64,000 bases of DNA, taken from assembly GCA_964540515.1 (NCBI GenBank), contig CAZIMS010000008.1, positions 1 to 64,000 of the forward strand. The letters run 5' to 3'. Every line of letters starts with the position of its first letter. Within the stretch, counting starts at the first letter, position 1. A program made the position numbers and the translations under genes. Of this stretch, positions 52,088 through 61,979 are shown piece after piece. The DNA is from JAOAGA01 sp964540515. GTDB taxonomy: Bacteria; CALINM01. Below the pieces are notes generated by a model. The model saw only the letters and a list, made by a program, of their open reading frames with translations, was not told where the DNA came from and did not search any database.

Positions 52088-52877
52088 TTACGGAAATTAG
52101 TCCTTCTTTTTTTAGTATTTTTTGTCCCTCTTTAGATAACACATAATCTATAAATTTTTTTGCATTTTCAGAGGGTTCTCCGTTAATAAGATATAGAAAA
52201 GGTCTGAAGATTTTGTATTTATTTGTCCGTATATTCTCAATGGTGGGTAAATAACCATCTATCGCAAGTGCTTTAACTTTATTATCAACCATACCAAGAG
52301 AGATATAACCTATTGCGTAGGGATCAGTAACTACCATCTCTTTTACTGAGCCATTAGAGTCTTGTACCATTATTGAGTCAGATATTTCAACTTTTTTCAT
52401 AACAAGCTCTTCAAAGGCGCCTCTTGTACCAGAGCCTTCTTCCCTTGTAACAGCATCAATATTTCTGTCTATCCATCCTAAATCTTTCCAGTTTTTTATT
52501 TTTCCTGAAAAGATATCTTGAACCTCTTTAAGAGTTAGACCGTTGATGGGATTTTTAGGATTAACTACAATTGCAATTCCATCATAGCAGATTGGAATTT
52601 CCTTCAAAACCTTTTCCTCCTCTTTTAACTCTCTTGATGACATTCCTATATCAACAGTTTTGTAAATTGTTGCTTGTATTCCCGCAGTGGAACCACCTGC
52701 TTGAACATTTATTACAAAGGTGGGGTTGCCTACCATAAAATACTCTGCTAACTTTTCTGTAAAAGGCATCACAGAGGTTGAGCCAGCAATAGTAATGGTA
52801 TGTCTATTTGAATTTATATCCTTTGATGATTGACAAGAAATTACTGTCAACATCATGAGGAAAAGTATCTTTTTCAA
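52080..52877 (-). CDS. pstS: Phosphate-binding lipoprotein PstS
   Basis: 265 residues. Lipobox MLTVISC, then the periplasmic binding fold: ITIAGSTSVMPF (phosphate loop), VQAGGSTAGIQA and TREEGSGTRGAFE are the ligand-contacting motifs. It delivers phosphate to PstCA. It lies 13 nt after phoU. Confidence 0.94.
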   Translation of the reverse strand: MKKILFLMMLTVISCQSSKDINSNRHTITIAGSTSVMPFTEKLAEYFMVGNPTFVINVQAGGSTAGIQATIYKTVDIGMSSRELKEEEKVLKEIPICYDGIAIVVNPKNPINGLTLKEVQDIFSGKIKNWKDLGWIDRNIDAVTREEGSGTRGAFEELVMKKVEISDSIMVQDSNGSVKEMVVTDPYAIGYISLGMVDNKVKALAIDGYLPTIENIRTNKYKIFRPFLYLINGEPSENAKKFIDYVLSKEGQKILKKEGLISVND

Positions 52878-52890
52878 GTTAGTCGCCTTC

Positions 52891-53562
52891 TTATGAATTT
52901 TTAAGGTGTCTTACAATCTTTCCTTCAACCATAAAGATTACAAGCTCTGAGATATTAACTGCATGGTCTGCCATTCTTTCCAAATACTTGGAGATAAAGA
53001 GTAGTCGAGTGGCTCTACTTATTGTTTTTGGGTCTTGCATCATATACGTTAACAACTCTCTAAAAATTTGGTCGTGAAGTACGTCTACGATCTCATCATC
53101 TTTGGTGACTTTCCATGCAAGCTCAACATCTTCTTTAACAAAGGCATCTAAACTTTCTTTTAACATCAGCTGAACTGTATTTGCCATCTTTGGTAAATCA
53201 ATGTAAGGTTTTAACTGGGGTTCCTCGTTTAACTCCAAGACTCTCTCACACATGTTTACAGCCATATCTCCAATTCTTTCTAAATCATAATTAATTTTAA
53301 TAGCCGTTGTAATAAATCTTAAATCCCTTGCGGCTGGTTGCCTTAAAGCAAGAAGTTTAAGACATAGCTCATCTATCTCAACCTCTCGGGAGTTAATAAT
53401 ATCATCGTCTTGAATAACCTTTTCTGCAAGTTTTGAGTCTCTCTCTAAAAGTGACTTAATAGCGTTACCTATAGACTTTTCTACTAAGCCTCCTTCGAAA
53501 AGAAGCTTCTCTTTAAGCTCCTTCAGCTCTTTATCGAAAGATTTATAAATATGCCCATCCAT
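52891..53562 (-). CDS. phoU: Phosphate uptake regulator PhoU
   Basis: 223 residues, two three-helix bundles with repeated metal motifs (INYDLERIGDMAVNMCE and SKYLERMADHAVNISE). It moderates Pst transport and signalling. Unusually it is the first gene, ahead of pstS. A ribosome site GGAGG lies before the ATG. No PhoR or PhoB gene is present in the window. Confidence 0.94.
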   Translation of the reverse strand: MDGHIYKSFDKELKELKEKLLFEGGLVEKSIGNAIKSLLERDSKLAEKVIQDDDIINSREVEIDELCLKLLALRQPAARDLRFITTAIKINYDLERIGDMAVNMCERVLELNEEPQLKPYIDLPKMANTVQLMLKESLDAFVKEDVELAWKVTKDDEIVDVLHDQIFRELLTYMMQDPKTISRATRLLFISKYLERMADHAVNISELVIFMVEGKIVRHLKNS

Positions 53563-53699
53563 ATTTTTACCTCCAAAAATAATCTTGTAAATTATAAAAG
53601 ATTAGGCTCTTTTTTACAATTGCAAATATTTTTTGAGGACAAGAAAAAAAACTCTTATTTTGTTTGATTTTAAAAATTGTTTTTAATAATATTATTAGG

Positions 53700-54731
53700 A
53701 AAATGAGATCTTCTATATATAAGAAAAAGATACTTACTTTAAAGGCTCTTTCTGAAATTGGTAAACTTCTGACATCTACCTTAGATTTAGATAAGGTTCT
53801 TAAACTTGTTCTTGAAAAGGTAGGAGATATACTATCAGCAAAAAACTGGTCACTAATCTTAGTAGATGAATCAACAAAGGAACTATATTTTGAGATTGTC
53901 GTGGGAGATTTTGCCGATAAAATAAAAAATAAGAGATTAAAGGCAATCGAAGGCGTTGCAGGTTGGGTTTTTACACATAGAGAACCTCTTCTTGTTCCTA
54001 ATGTGGAGAAAGATAAGAGGTTTTCTCCGATAATTGATAATGTTACAGGCTTTAAGACAAAATCGATAATTTGTTGTCCCTTAATATGTAGAAACAATGT
54101 CTTGGGAGTAATTGAGCTTATAAATAAGAAGATTGGTGAAGAGTTTACGGAAGATGACTTAGATGTATTAATTTATCTATCTGACTATATCGCAATTGCT
54201 ATTGATAACGCTAAAAATTTTGCTAAAATTCAGGAACTCACAGTAAAAGATGACTTAACTTGTTTATATAATACCCGTTTCTTTCATGAGATGCTCGAGA
54301 GAGAGATAAAAAGGGCTTTAAGAAAGAATCGTGAGCTTTCCCTTATTTTTATAGACATGGACCATTTTAAAGAAGTAAATGATAATTACGGACATTTGTA
54401 TGGTAGCATGCTCTTAAAAGAGGTTGCTGAAATCATCAGAGCAACAATAAGAAGCATTGATATACCTATTAGATATGGTGGAGATGAGTTTGTAATAATC
54501 TTGCCTGAAACTACAAAGGAGCAAGCTGGTCTTGTGGCTGAGAGAATACTAAATAACATAAGAAACAATACATTTTTAAGTGAAGAAGGTCTTTCTTTGA
54601 AACTCACTGCAAGTATTGGATATGCAAATTTTCCTGAAGATGCTAAAAATAAAGAAGAGCTTGTAGTAAAAGCCGATAACGCTATGTATAAGGTTAAGAA
54701 TTCAAGTAGAAACAATTTCCTACCAGCTTAA
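53700..54731 (+). CDS. GAF-GGDEF diguanylate cyclase
   Basis: 343 residues from the ATG at 53700 (an in-frame TTG at 53664 lacks a ribosome site). GAF domain (about 15-170), then GGDEF (about 180-340) with the active site IRYGGDEFVIIL. The inhibitory I-site RSID is five residues before it, so product feedback by c-di-GMP is expected. Cytoplasmic, ligand unknown. It may feed the MshEN domain of PilB. Followed 3 nt later by a HEAT-like gene. Confidence 0.9.
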   Translation, partial: KMRSSIYKKKILTLKALSEIGKLLTSTLDLDKVLKLVLEKVGDILSAKNWSLILVDESTKELYFEIVVGDFADKIKNKRLKAIEGVAGWVFTHREPLLVPNVEKDKRFSPIIDNVTGFKTKSIICCPLICRNNVLGVIELINKKIGEEFTEDDLDVLIYLSDYIAIAIDNAKNFAKIQELTVKDDLTCLYNTRFFHEMLEREIKRALRKNRELSLIFIDMDHFKEVNDNYGHLYGSMLLKEVAEIIRATIRSIDIPIRYGGDEFVIILPETTKEQAGLVAERILNNIRNNTFLSEEGLSLKLTASIGYANFPEDAKNKEELVVKADNAMYKVKNSSRNNFLPA

Positions 54732-54734
54732 GAT

Positions 54735-55370
54735 ATGAAACTCGAAGAAGCTTATGAAATTTTAAAAAAAGAAAACCCATTTTTAAAAGGTGTTAACACC
54801 TCATCTCTACTTTGGAAAAAGGCCTTACTTGATTTTTTTAAATTGGAAAATATCCCAATAAGGTTAAAAAAAGCCATAATATTGGTCTCCGCTAATTCTG
54901 ACTTTGAAGACGTTTTAAGGGGTTATTTTGATTTATTAAAAAAAGAAGAGAGTGATGAGATAAGAAAGTTTATGATGGAATCTTTAGCAGAGAATACCAA
55001 TGAGCTTGTAATAGAGCTTCAGTTTCCTTTGTTAGGAATAAGAGATAGGGTTTTTGATAGATATGTAAGACAGTTAGCAAGTCAAAATATTATATATGCT
55101 ATTAAAGACTATCAGAAAAAAAGACCACTAAAGGCCATATTGTTTATTAATAGACTAAGGACAAGCTGTTTAAATGATGAAAATACCTTTATAAGGATGA
55201 ATGCAGCTATTATCCTACGTAATATTGGAGAAAAAAAGGTAGTCCCTGATCTGGAAAAGAGGTTAGAGATAGAAAAAAGACTATTGATTGATAATCCTTC
55301 TGATATTGGTATACCCTATGTTATAAGAGAGATAGAGAGGGCAATATCAAATCTGAAAGAAAGAGCTTGA
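54735..55370 (+). CDS. HEAT-like helical protein of unknown function
   Basis: 211 residues, almost all alpha-helical. Segments such as FIRMNAAIILRNIGEKKVVPDLEKRL match HEAT/PBS-lyase repeats, and earlier helices (LKKAIILVSANSDFEDVLRG, EIRKFMMESLAENTNELV) repeat less clearly. No signal or membrane helix. It is co-transcribed with the cyclase and is therefore a candidate scaffold or adaptor in c-di-GMP signalling. I do not recognise a named family. Confidence 0.65.
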   Translation: MKLEEAYEILKKENPFLKGVNTSSLLWKKALLDFFKLENIPIRLKKAIILVSANSDFEDVLRGYFDLLKKEESDEIRKFMMESLAENTNELVIELQFPLLGIRDRVFDRYVRQLASQNIIYAIKDYQKKRPLKAILFINRLRTSCLNDENTFIRMNAAIILRNIGEKKVVPDLEKRLEIEKRLLIDNPSDIGIPYVIREIERAISNLKERA

Positions 55371-55525
55371 CATTTTTTTTTTAGAAGTTTAATTTATAAT
55401 TAATATTTAGACAGATGTGCATAATTGCCTTCCCATTTAACAATGAATAATCCAAATTAAACTAAAATCACTAAATGGTGAGTTTTGTATCGGGAAGCAA
55501 CATTTTAAAAAAATTAAGGTGAGGT

Positions 55526-56914
55526 ATGGTAAGATCAAGAAAAAATGAAAAAACAAGGGAAAGTAACGACGATTGTGATTTACAGAAAGAAACAGCAGAG
55601 ACTAGCAAAAGTGTAGAAAATATTGAGCAGTTCGAACAGTTCCTTCCTAAAAGAATAAATCTCAAAGAGCTAAAGGAAAAAAAGATAAGCGAGTTAGCTC
55701 ATATGGCTGCATTAATGAATGTGGAAAATGCAGCAACCATGAGAAGGCAGGATCTCATTTACGCTATGTTGCAGGCTCAGGGCGAGCAAAATGGCATCAT
55801 ATATGGGGAAGGAGTAATAGAGGTGCTCCAGGAAGGATATGGCTTTTTAAGGTCTCCTGATTATAACTATTTGCCTGGTCCTGATGATATTTATGTCTCC
55901 CCTTCTCAGATAAAAAGATTTAACCTAAGGACGGGAGAGCTAATATCAGGTCAGATTAGGCCACCAAAGGAAGGCGAGAAATATTTTGCTCTCCTTAAGG
56001 TTGAATCCATAAATGGCGACTCTGTTGAGATAGCAAGAGATAGGATACTTTTTGACAATCTAACGCCTCTCTATCCAATGGAAAGAATTAAGTTAGAATC
56101 TACCTCTGATAATTATTCTATGAGAGTTATGGATTTGTTAACTCCTATAGGAAAAGGACAGAGAGGTTTAATAGTTGCTCCACCTAGGACAGGAAAGACA
56201 GTTCTACTACAAAATATAGCCAATAGCATTTCCAGAAATCATCCTGAGATTTACTTGATAGTCCTATTGATAGATGAGAGACCTGAAGAAGTTACAGACA
56301 TGCAAAGAACAGTTAAGGGAGAAGTCGTTAGTTCTACCTTTGATGAGCCTGCCTCAAGGCATGTTCAGGTAGCTGAGATGGTTATTGAGAGAGCAAAGAG
56401 GCTTGTGGAACAAAAAAAGGATGTGGTTATCTTACTTGATAGTATTACAAGGTTAGCAAGAGCCTATAACACTATTGTGCCTGCCAGCGGTAAGGTCTTG
56501 TCAGGTGGTGTTGACTCTAACGCTTTACAGAAGCCAAAGAGATTTTTTGGTGCCGCAAGAAACATAGAAGAAGGTGGAAGTCTTACAATTATTGCTACAG
56601 CACTTGTAGAAACAGGTAGTAGGATGGATGAAGTCATCTTTGAAGAGTTTAAGGGTACTGGAAATATGGAACTTGTCTTAGATAGAAAGTTGGCAGATAG
56701 AAGAATTTTTCCAGCCATTGATATAAACAAATCTGGTACAAGAAAAGAAGAACTTTTAGTTCCCAATTTTGAGTTGCAAAGAATATGGCTATTGAGAAAA
56801 GTTTTGCAACAGTTTTCTTCTGTTGAGTGTATGGAGTTTTTGCTTGATAAACTTAAACTTACAAAAACTAATAGAGAATTTTTAGAAAACTTACATAAAT
56901 TTGATAAGGAGTAG
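55526..56914 (+). CDS. rho: Transcription termination factor Rho
   Basis: 462 residues. A charged N-terminal extension (about 1-40) comes before the Rho N domain (INLKELKEKKISELAHMA) and RNA-binding cold-shock-like domain (GEGVIEVLQEGYGFLRSP). The ATPase has Walker A APPRTGKTVLLQ and Walker B VVILLDSITRLARAYN. RNA helicase that ends transcription. A 155-bp AT-rich leader precedes it. Confidence 0.97.
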   Translation: MVRSRKNEKTRESNDDCDLQKETAETSKSVENIEQFEQFLPKRINLKELKEKKISELAHMAALMNVENAATMRRQDLIYAMLQAQGEQNGIIYGEGVIEVLQEGYGFLRSPDYNYLPGPDDIYVSPSQIKRFNLRTGELISGQIRPPKEGEKYFALLKVESINGDSVEIARDRILFDNLTPLYPMERIKLESTSDNYSMRVMDLLTPIGKGQRGLIVAPPRTGKTVLLQNIANSISRNHPEIYLIVLLIDERPEEVTDMQRTVKGEVVSSTFDEPASRHVQVAEMVIERAKRLVEQKKDVVILLDSITRLARAYNTIVPASGKVLSGGVDSNALQKPKRFFGAARNIEEGGSLTIIATALVETGSRMDEVIFEEFKGTGNMELVLDRKLADRRIFPAIDINKSGTRKEELLVPNFELQRIWLLRKVLQQFSSVECMEFLLDKLKLTKTNREFLENLHKFDKE

Positions 56915-56918
56915 GAAT

Positions 56919-57119
56919 ATGAAAAAAGGTATTCATCCCCAATATGGGAAATGCGTTGTTAAATGTGCTTGTGGCAACAGCTTTGAGACAGCATCAACAA
57001 AAAAAGAGATTCACGTTGAGATATGCTCACTCTGTCATCCCTTTTATACGGGGAAACAAAAATTTGTTGATTCAGCAGGAAGGATAGAAAAGTTTAATAA
57101 AAAATATAATAGGAAGTAA
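56919..57119 (+). CDS. rpmE: Ribosomal protein L31, zinc type
   Basis: 66 residues from the ATG at 56919 (AAGGAG before it). KKGIHPQYG, CACGNSFETAST and EICSLCHPFYTGKQKFVDSAGRIEKF are L31 signatures; all four zinc Cys (CxC and CxxC) are present. It starts 4 nt after rho. Confidence 0.97.
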   Translation: MKKGIHPQYGKCVVKCACGNSFETASTKKEIHVEICSLCHPFYTGKQKFVDSAGRIEKFNKKYNRK

Positions 57120-57121
57120 TT

Positions 57122-57814
57122 TTGCTAAATGTAGTTTTACTTTCCTATACCAAAGATCCGGAAAAAACGATTTCAAAGGCTGGGAGGCTTTGTTACTTTA
57201 AATCTGAGATCTCCGATTTAGAGAAGGAGATGACAGAAAAAAAATCTAAAGAGCTAATTAACAAGCTTGCTAAGAGTGGTCATCTTTCAGCCTTTGAACA
57301 TGCAAGTTTTACTTTTGGGATAGAAGGTATATCAAGAGCTTGTTCGCATCAGCTTGTTAGGCATAGGATAGCTTCTTATTCTCAGCAAAGCCAGAGATAC
57401 GTTGTTTTTAAGGAAAACTTTAATTATATTACCCCAACAAGTATTAAGAAAAATAAATCGGCAGAAAAGATTTTTAATGATTTTATTAAATTATCAAAAG
57501 ATACCTATGATAAGCTTTTGTCTTTAGGAGTTGATAAAGAAGACGCCCGATATGTATTGCCAAACGCAGCAGAGACAAAAATCATTGTTACTATGAATGC
57601 AAGGGAGCTTTTACATTTTTTCTCTCTAAGGCTTTGTATGAGGGCACAGTGGGAGATACGGGATTTGGCAAAGATGATGCTTAAAAGGGTAAAAGTTGTT
57701 TGTCCAAATATTTTTGATAATGCAGGTCCTGAATGTGTAAGGACACACTGTCCTGAAGGAGATATGAGCTGCGGTAAGTTTAAAGAAGTTAAAAAGGAGT
57801 TAAAAAATCTATAA
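57122..57814 (+). CDS. thyX: Flavin-dependent thymidylate synthase ThyX
   Basis: 230 residues. Makes dTMP from dUMP with FAD and methylenetetrahydrofolate. The ThyX motif RHRIASYSQQSQRY is intact. The start is TTG at 57122, preceded by AGGAAG at suitable distance. The stop overlaps the next ATG (TAATG). Confidence 0.95.
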   Translation: MLNVVLLSYTKDPEKTISKAGRLCYFKSEISDLEKEMTEKKSKELINKLAKSGHLSAFEHASFTFGIEGISRACSHQLVRHRIASYSQQSQRYVVFKENFNYITPTSIKKNKSAEKIFNDFIKLSKDTYDKLLSLGVDKEDARYVLPNAAETKIIVTMNARELLHFFSLRLCMRAQWEIRDLAKMMLKRVKVVCPNIFDNAGPECVRTHCPEGDMSCGKFKEVKKELKNL

Positions 57815-58659
57815 TGGCAAAGGTTGGTGGTCAGGCAGTAATAGAAGGGGTAATGCTAAAATCAGACGAGACCATGTCTGTAGCTGTCAGAAAGCTTGAT
57901 GGAACGATTCAAACTAAACTTAAAGAGTTAACACCACTTTCTAAAAGGGCCTATGTTTTTCGTCTTCCCTTTGTTAGAGGTTTTTTACAACTTTTTTCTT
58001 TGCTAATACTTGGCTTTGAAGCCTTAAAGTTTTCCGTTGATGTAATTGAAGAGACCGATAAAAAAAATAATAACTTATATTTTATAGCCTCTGCTATGGT
58101 AGCTATAATCTTCACTGTTTTATTTTTTTTCTTACTCCCACTTTTTATAACAAATTTTTTTGTAAAATATTTATCGATACTTGAAATTCATTTTTGGTTT
58201 AACTTTTTTGAAGGTTTTGTAAGGGTCTCGCTTTTTCTTTTGTATTTAATATCAATATCTATGATGAATGATATAAAAAGGGTCTTTGAGTACCATGGTG
58301 CTGAACACAAGATAATAGCTGCCTACGAGAAGGGCGATGAGCTAACAATTGAGAATGCAAAGAAATACAGTAGATTTCATCCAAGATGCGGCACAAGCTT
58401 TTTAATTCTTGTTGTCTTGTTAAGTATTGTTTTTTTCTCTATTTTTAAATCAGATATATGGTTTTATAAAGTTTTGTTAAGAATAATAGCCTTTCCTATA
58501 CTTGCTGGGATAATTTATGAGCTTCTAAAGTTAGAGAAGACAAAATATTTTAAGTTTATCTTTCTCCCCGGTCTTTGGCTACAAAAGCTAACAACAAGGG
58601 AGCCTGATGATGCACAGATTGAAGTAGCCATTCAGGCATTTAAAAATCTTAAATTATAG
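57814..58659 (+). CDS. DUF1385 membrane protein
   Basis: 281 residues. VGGQAVIEGVMLKSDETMSV at the N-terminus and EYHGAEHKIIAAYEKG, FHPRCGTSFL define DUF1385 (YqhQ family). Several membrane helices (about 90-115, 125-160, 195-220). It sits directly before prfA, as in many genomes; function unknown. Confidence 0.92.
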   Translation: MAKVGGQAVIEGVMLKSDETMSVAVRKLDGTIQTKLKELTPLSKRAYVFRLPFVRGFLQLFSLLILGFEALKFSVDVIEETDKKNNNLYFIASAMVAIIFTVLFFFLLPLFITNFFVKYLSILEIHFWFNFFEGFVRVSLFLLYLISISMMNDIKRVFEYHGAEHKIIAAYEKGDELTIENAKKYSRFHPRCGTSFLILVVLLSIVFFSIFKSDIWFYKVLLRIIAFPILAGIIYELLKLEKTKYFKFIFLPGLWLQKLTTREPDDAQIEVAIQAFKNLKL

Positions 58660-58714
58660 GTTACAATAAAAAATTTTATAATAGGCTTTTTAGAGATATT
58701 ATTTGAGGTGAGTT

Positions 58715-59785
58715 ATGTTTGAAAAACTAAGTGCCTTAGTTGAGAAATATACAGAACTGCAAAATAAGTTAAGTAGTAACGAGGTGATACAAAATCCATC
58801 TTCCTATGCAAAATATTCAAAAGAAAGCAAAGATTTAGAACCAATTGTTGATTTGTATAGGAAATATAAAGATATTTTAAAGAGGATTGATGAAGATTTG
58901 GAGATTATAAAGAATGAAAAGGACGACGAGCTTAAAAAAATGGCAAAAGATGAGGTGGAAGAGCTAGAGAGAGAAAAGGAAGAACTTAGTTACAAACTAA
59001 AACTTATGCTCCTTCCAAAGGATCCAAATGATGATAAAAACGTCTTTCTTGAGATAAGAGCAGGTACTGGTGGTGATGAGGCAGCTCTTTTTGCTGCAGA
59101 GCTTTTTAGGATGTATTTAAGATACGCCGAGAGAAAAAAATGGAAGGTTGAGATTATTGATAAGAGTGATATTGGGATAGGTGGTTTTAAAGAGATTATA
59201 GCTATGATCTCAGGGGATAGAGTTTATAGTAGGCTAAAATATGAGGCTGGTGTTCATAGAGTTCAGAGAGTACCTAAGACTGAGTCTCAAGGGAGAATAC
59301 ATACATCTGCTGTTACTGTTGCAGTTTTGCCTGAGGCAGAAGAGGTTGATGTCAAGATAGACCCAAAAGATATAAGGATTGATACCTTCTGCTCCTCTGG
59401 TCCAGGAGGACAAAGCGTAAATACGACTTATTCAGCCATTAGAATTACTCATATCCCCACTGGTTTGGTAGTTCAGTGTCAGGATGAAAAGTCTCAGATA
59501 AAGAACAAAGAAAAGGCGATGAAAGTTTTAAGAGCAAGATTATATGAGAGAATGATGATGGAAAAGGAAAAGGAGCTCTCTTCTGTTAGAAAAAGTATGG
59601 TTGGTACTGGTGATAGAAGTGAAAAGATAAGGACTTACAATTTCCCTCAAAGTAGGGTTACAGACCACAGAATCAATCTGACTTTATATAAGATTGATGA
59701 GGTTCTTGATGGGGACATAGAAGAACTCATTGATGCCCTTATAACTCATTACCAAACAGAAGCACTTAAGAATCAACAGGAATGA
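58715..59785 (+). CDS. prfA: Peptide chain release factor 1
   Basis: 356 residues. Terminates translation at UAA and UAG. GGQ in SSGPGGQSVNTTYSA and the anticodon-like tripeptide region around VHRVQRVPKTESQGRIHTS. GAGGTG precedes the ATG; overlaps prmC by 4 nt. Confidence 0.96.
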   Translation: MFEKLSALVEKYTELQNKLSSNEVIQNPSSYAKYSKESKDLEPIVDLYRKYKDILKRIDEDLEIIKNEKDDELKKMAKDEVEELEREKEELSYKLKLMLLPKDPNDDKNVFLEIRAGTGGDEAALFAAELFRMYLRYAERKKWKVEIIDKSDIGIGGFKEIIAMISGDRVYSRLKYEAGVHRVQRVPKTESQGRIHTSAVTVAVLPEAEEVDVKIDPKDIRIDTFCSSGPGGQSVNTTYSAIRITHIPTGLVVQCQDEKSQIKNKEKAMKVLRARLYERMMMEKEKELSSVRKSMVGTGDRSEKIRTYNFPQSRVTDHRINLTLYKIDEVLDGDIEELIDALITHYQTEALKNQQE

Positions 59786-60633
59786 AAAACATAAAAGATA
59801 TTCTGCAATGGGGGAAGGCTTATCTCTCCAAGAAAGGAATCGATTATCCTTTAATTGATATAGAGGTAATTTTAACAACAATTTTAGGTAAAGAAAAAAG
59901 CTATCTCTATGCCCATCCAGAGTATGTTATCCCATCTCAACTAAAAAAACAGGCTGTTTCTTTAATCAGACAAAGAGGTAAAAGATTACCTCTCTCATAT
60001 ATTTTTAATGAAAAAGAGTTTTTTGGAAATAGCTTTTATGTGGAGAGAGGGGTATTTACGCCAAGACCAGAAACGGAGGTCCTTGTTGAGGAAGTTATAA
60101 AAACCTTGAAGAAAGATTTTAAAGATAGAGATATTGATTTATATGAGATAGGTCTTGGAACAGGTGTAATATCTATAACATTAGCTTTAAATATAAAAAA
60201 TTTGAGGGTAATAGGCTGTGATATTAGTCAAAAATCCCTTTTAGTTACTAAAAAAAATATATTAAGATATAATCTGCAAAATAAAGTTAGAGTTATTAAG
60301 ACAAATGATTTTTTGGGTATAAAAATTGGCAAGTTTGATATTATCGTCTCAAATCCACCTTACTTGAGTCTTAATGACTATAGAACAGCAGATAGAGAGG
60401 TAAGAGTTGAGCCAAAGAGGGCTCTAATGACTAAAGAGAGAGGATTGTATTTATCCAAAAAGATTATCCGCGAAGGAAGAAAATTTTTAAAGGAAAGTAA
60501 AGGATATATATTTTTAGAGATTGGAGATGGTCAGGGAGATTATCTGGTTCAATATGCCAAAAATTTTGGTTATGAAAATCATCTAATTTCTGACTACAGT
60601 GGTATGGAAAGAGTTTTAAAATTGAGAACTTAG
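59782..60633 (+). CDS. prmC: Release factor glutamine methyltransferase
   Basis: 283 residues. Methylates the GGQ glutamine of RF1 and RF2. N-terminal helical domain, then LYEIGLGTGVISITLA (motif I) and the catalytic VSNPPYLS. Motif I reads EIGLGTG where most members have DxGTGSG. Coupled to prfA. Confidence 0.93.
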   Translation: MKNIKDILQWGKAYLSKKGIDYPLIDIEVILTTILGKEKSYLYAHPEYVIPSQLKKQAVSLIRQRGKRLPLSYIFNEKEFFGNSFYVERGVFTPRPETEVLVEEVIKTLKKDFKDRDIDLYEIGLGTGVISITLALNIKNLRVIGCDISQKSLLVTKKNILRYNLQNKVRVIKTNDFLGIKIGKFDIIVSNPPYLSLNDYRTADREVRVEPKRALMTKERGLYLSKKIIREGRKFLKESKGYIFLEIGDGQGDYLVQYAKNFGYENHLISDYSGMERVLKLRT

Positions 60634-60709
60634 ATTTTTTGTTGATTATTAAGGTTTTATTATTGTTGGTTAGAAAAAAGTTTTTAATGTGTAAAAATCC
60701 GGAGGTTTG

Positions 60710-61966
60710 ATGGATAAGTTTATTATTAAAGGTGGTTATAGATTAACAGGAGAGGTGGAGATTAGCGGTGCTAAAAATGCAGCATTACCATTAATGTCTG
60801 CCTGTCTTCTTACCGATAAGGAATGCCTCTTGGAGGGGATACCCTATCTAAAAGATATAGATACTATGGGGAAGCTACTAACCTCTTTTGGTAGTGAGTT
60901 GGAAAGAGACAAAAAAGGTGTAATGAAGATAAGGACAGAAAAGATAAAAAATTATGAGGCTCCCTATGATCTTGTAAGAACTATGAGGGCCTCTGTCTTG
61001 GCATTAGGACCATTAGTCGGTAGATATGGCGTGGCAAAAATATCTATGCCTGGTGGTTGTGCCATTGGTGATAGACCTATAAACTTACACATAAATGCCC
61101 TAAAAAAGATGGGTGCTAAGATTGAACAGTCTCACGGCTATATAATTGCTAAAGCAAAGAGGTTAAAGGGCGCTAAAATATATTTTGATACTCAAACTGT
61201 AACAGGAACAGAGAATGTCATTATGGCTGCTGTTCTTGCAAAGGGTGAAACAATAATTGAAAATGCTGCAAAGGAACCAGAGGTTGTTGATTTAGTAAAT
61301 TTTCTTAGAAAAATGGGAGCAAAAATCGAAGGTGAAGGGACTTCGATAATAAGAATTGAGGGAGTAGATAATCTTAGTTCTGCAAGTCATAAGGTTATAC
61401 CTGATAGGATAGAGGCTGGTACTTACATTATTGCTGCTGCTGCAACTTGTGGTAATGTACTTGTTAAAAACTGTGTAATGGAGCATCTTGATGCGCTTGA
61501 GCAAAAGCTTGTTGAAGCAGGAGTCACTATTCAAAAAGAAAAGAACGGAGTTAGGGTGATAGGGAAAAGAGAGACTAGAAGTGTAGATATTACAACTATG
61601 CCATATCCAGGCTTTCCAACAGACTTACAAGCTCAGTTTATGGCTTTTATGACTATTGCAAAGGGATTGTCTGTTATTAGAGAGACAATCTTTGAGAATA
61701 GATTTATTCACGTTAGTGAACTAAAAAGGATGGGAGCAGATATTACCATAAAAGACAGGAATGCTATTGTAAAAGGTGTAGATGAGCTAACAGGTGCGCC
61801 TGTTATGGTATCAGACTTAAGGGCAGGGGCAGCCCTTGTAATAGCAGGATTAATTGCTGAAGGCGAGACAGAGGTTTTAAGGATTTATCATCTTGATAGA
61901 GGCTATGAGGCTATGGAAAAAAAACTAAGCAAGTTGGGAGCTAAAATTAAAAGGTTAAAAGAGTAA
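60710..61966 (+). CDS. murA: UDP-N-acetylglucosamine 1-carboxyvinyltransferase
   Basis: 418 residues from the ATG at 60710, four bases after GGAGG (a TTG one codon earlier is possible). First committed step of peptidoglycan synthesis. The fosfomycin-binding Cys is in PGGCAIGDRPI; ISGAKNAALPLM at the N-terminus and FPTDLQAQFMA near 300 are signatures. Confidence 0.96.
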   Translation: MDKFIIKGGYRLTGEVEISGAKNAALPLMSACLLTDKECLLEGIPYLKDIDTMGKLLTSFGSELERDKKGVMKIRTEKIKNYEAPYDLVRTMRASVLALGPLVGRYGVAKISMPGGCAIGDRPINLHINALKKMGAKIEQSHGYIIAKAKRLKGAKIYFDTQTVTGTENVIMAAVLAKGETIIENAAKEPEVVDLVNFLRKMGAKIEGEGTSIIRIEGVDNLSSASHKVIPDRIEAGTYIIAAAATCGNVLVKNCVMEHLDALEQKLVEAGVTIQKEKNGVRVIGKRETRSVDITTMPYPGFPTDLQAQFMAFMTIAKGLSVIRETIFENRFIHVSELKRMGADITIKDRNAIVKGVDELTGAPVMVSDLRAGAALVIAGLIAEGETEVLRIYHLDRGYEAMEKKLSKLGAKIKRLKE

Positions 61967-61979
61967 AAAAGGAGAACCA

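Noticed and set aside
55367..55400. TTGACA and TATAAT ahead of rho as a promoter
   Set aside because: Both boxes match consensus but are 22 bp apart, too far for a standard sigma-70 promoter; left unannotated.
55415..55450. 11-codon ORF in the rho leader
   Set aside because: It has an ATG and a TAA but no ribosome-binding site and no other sign of use.
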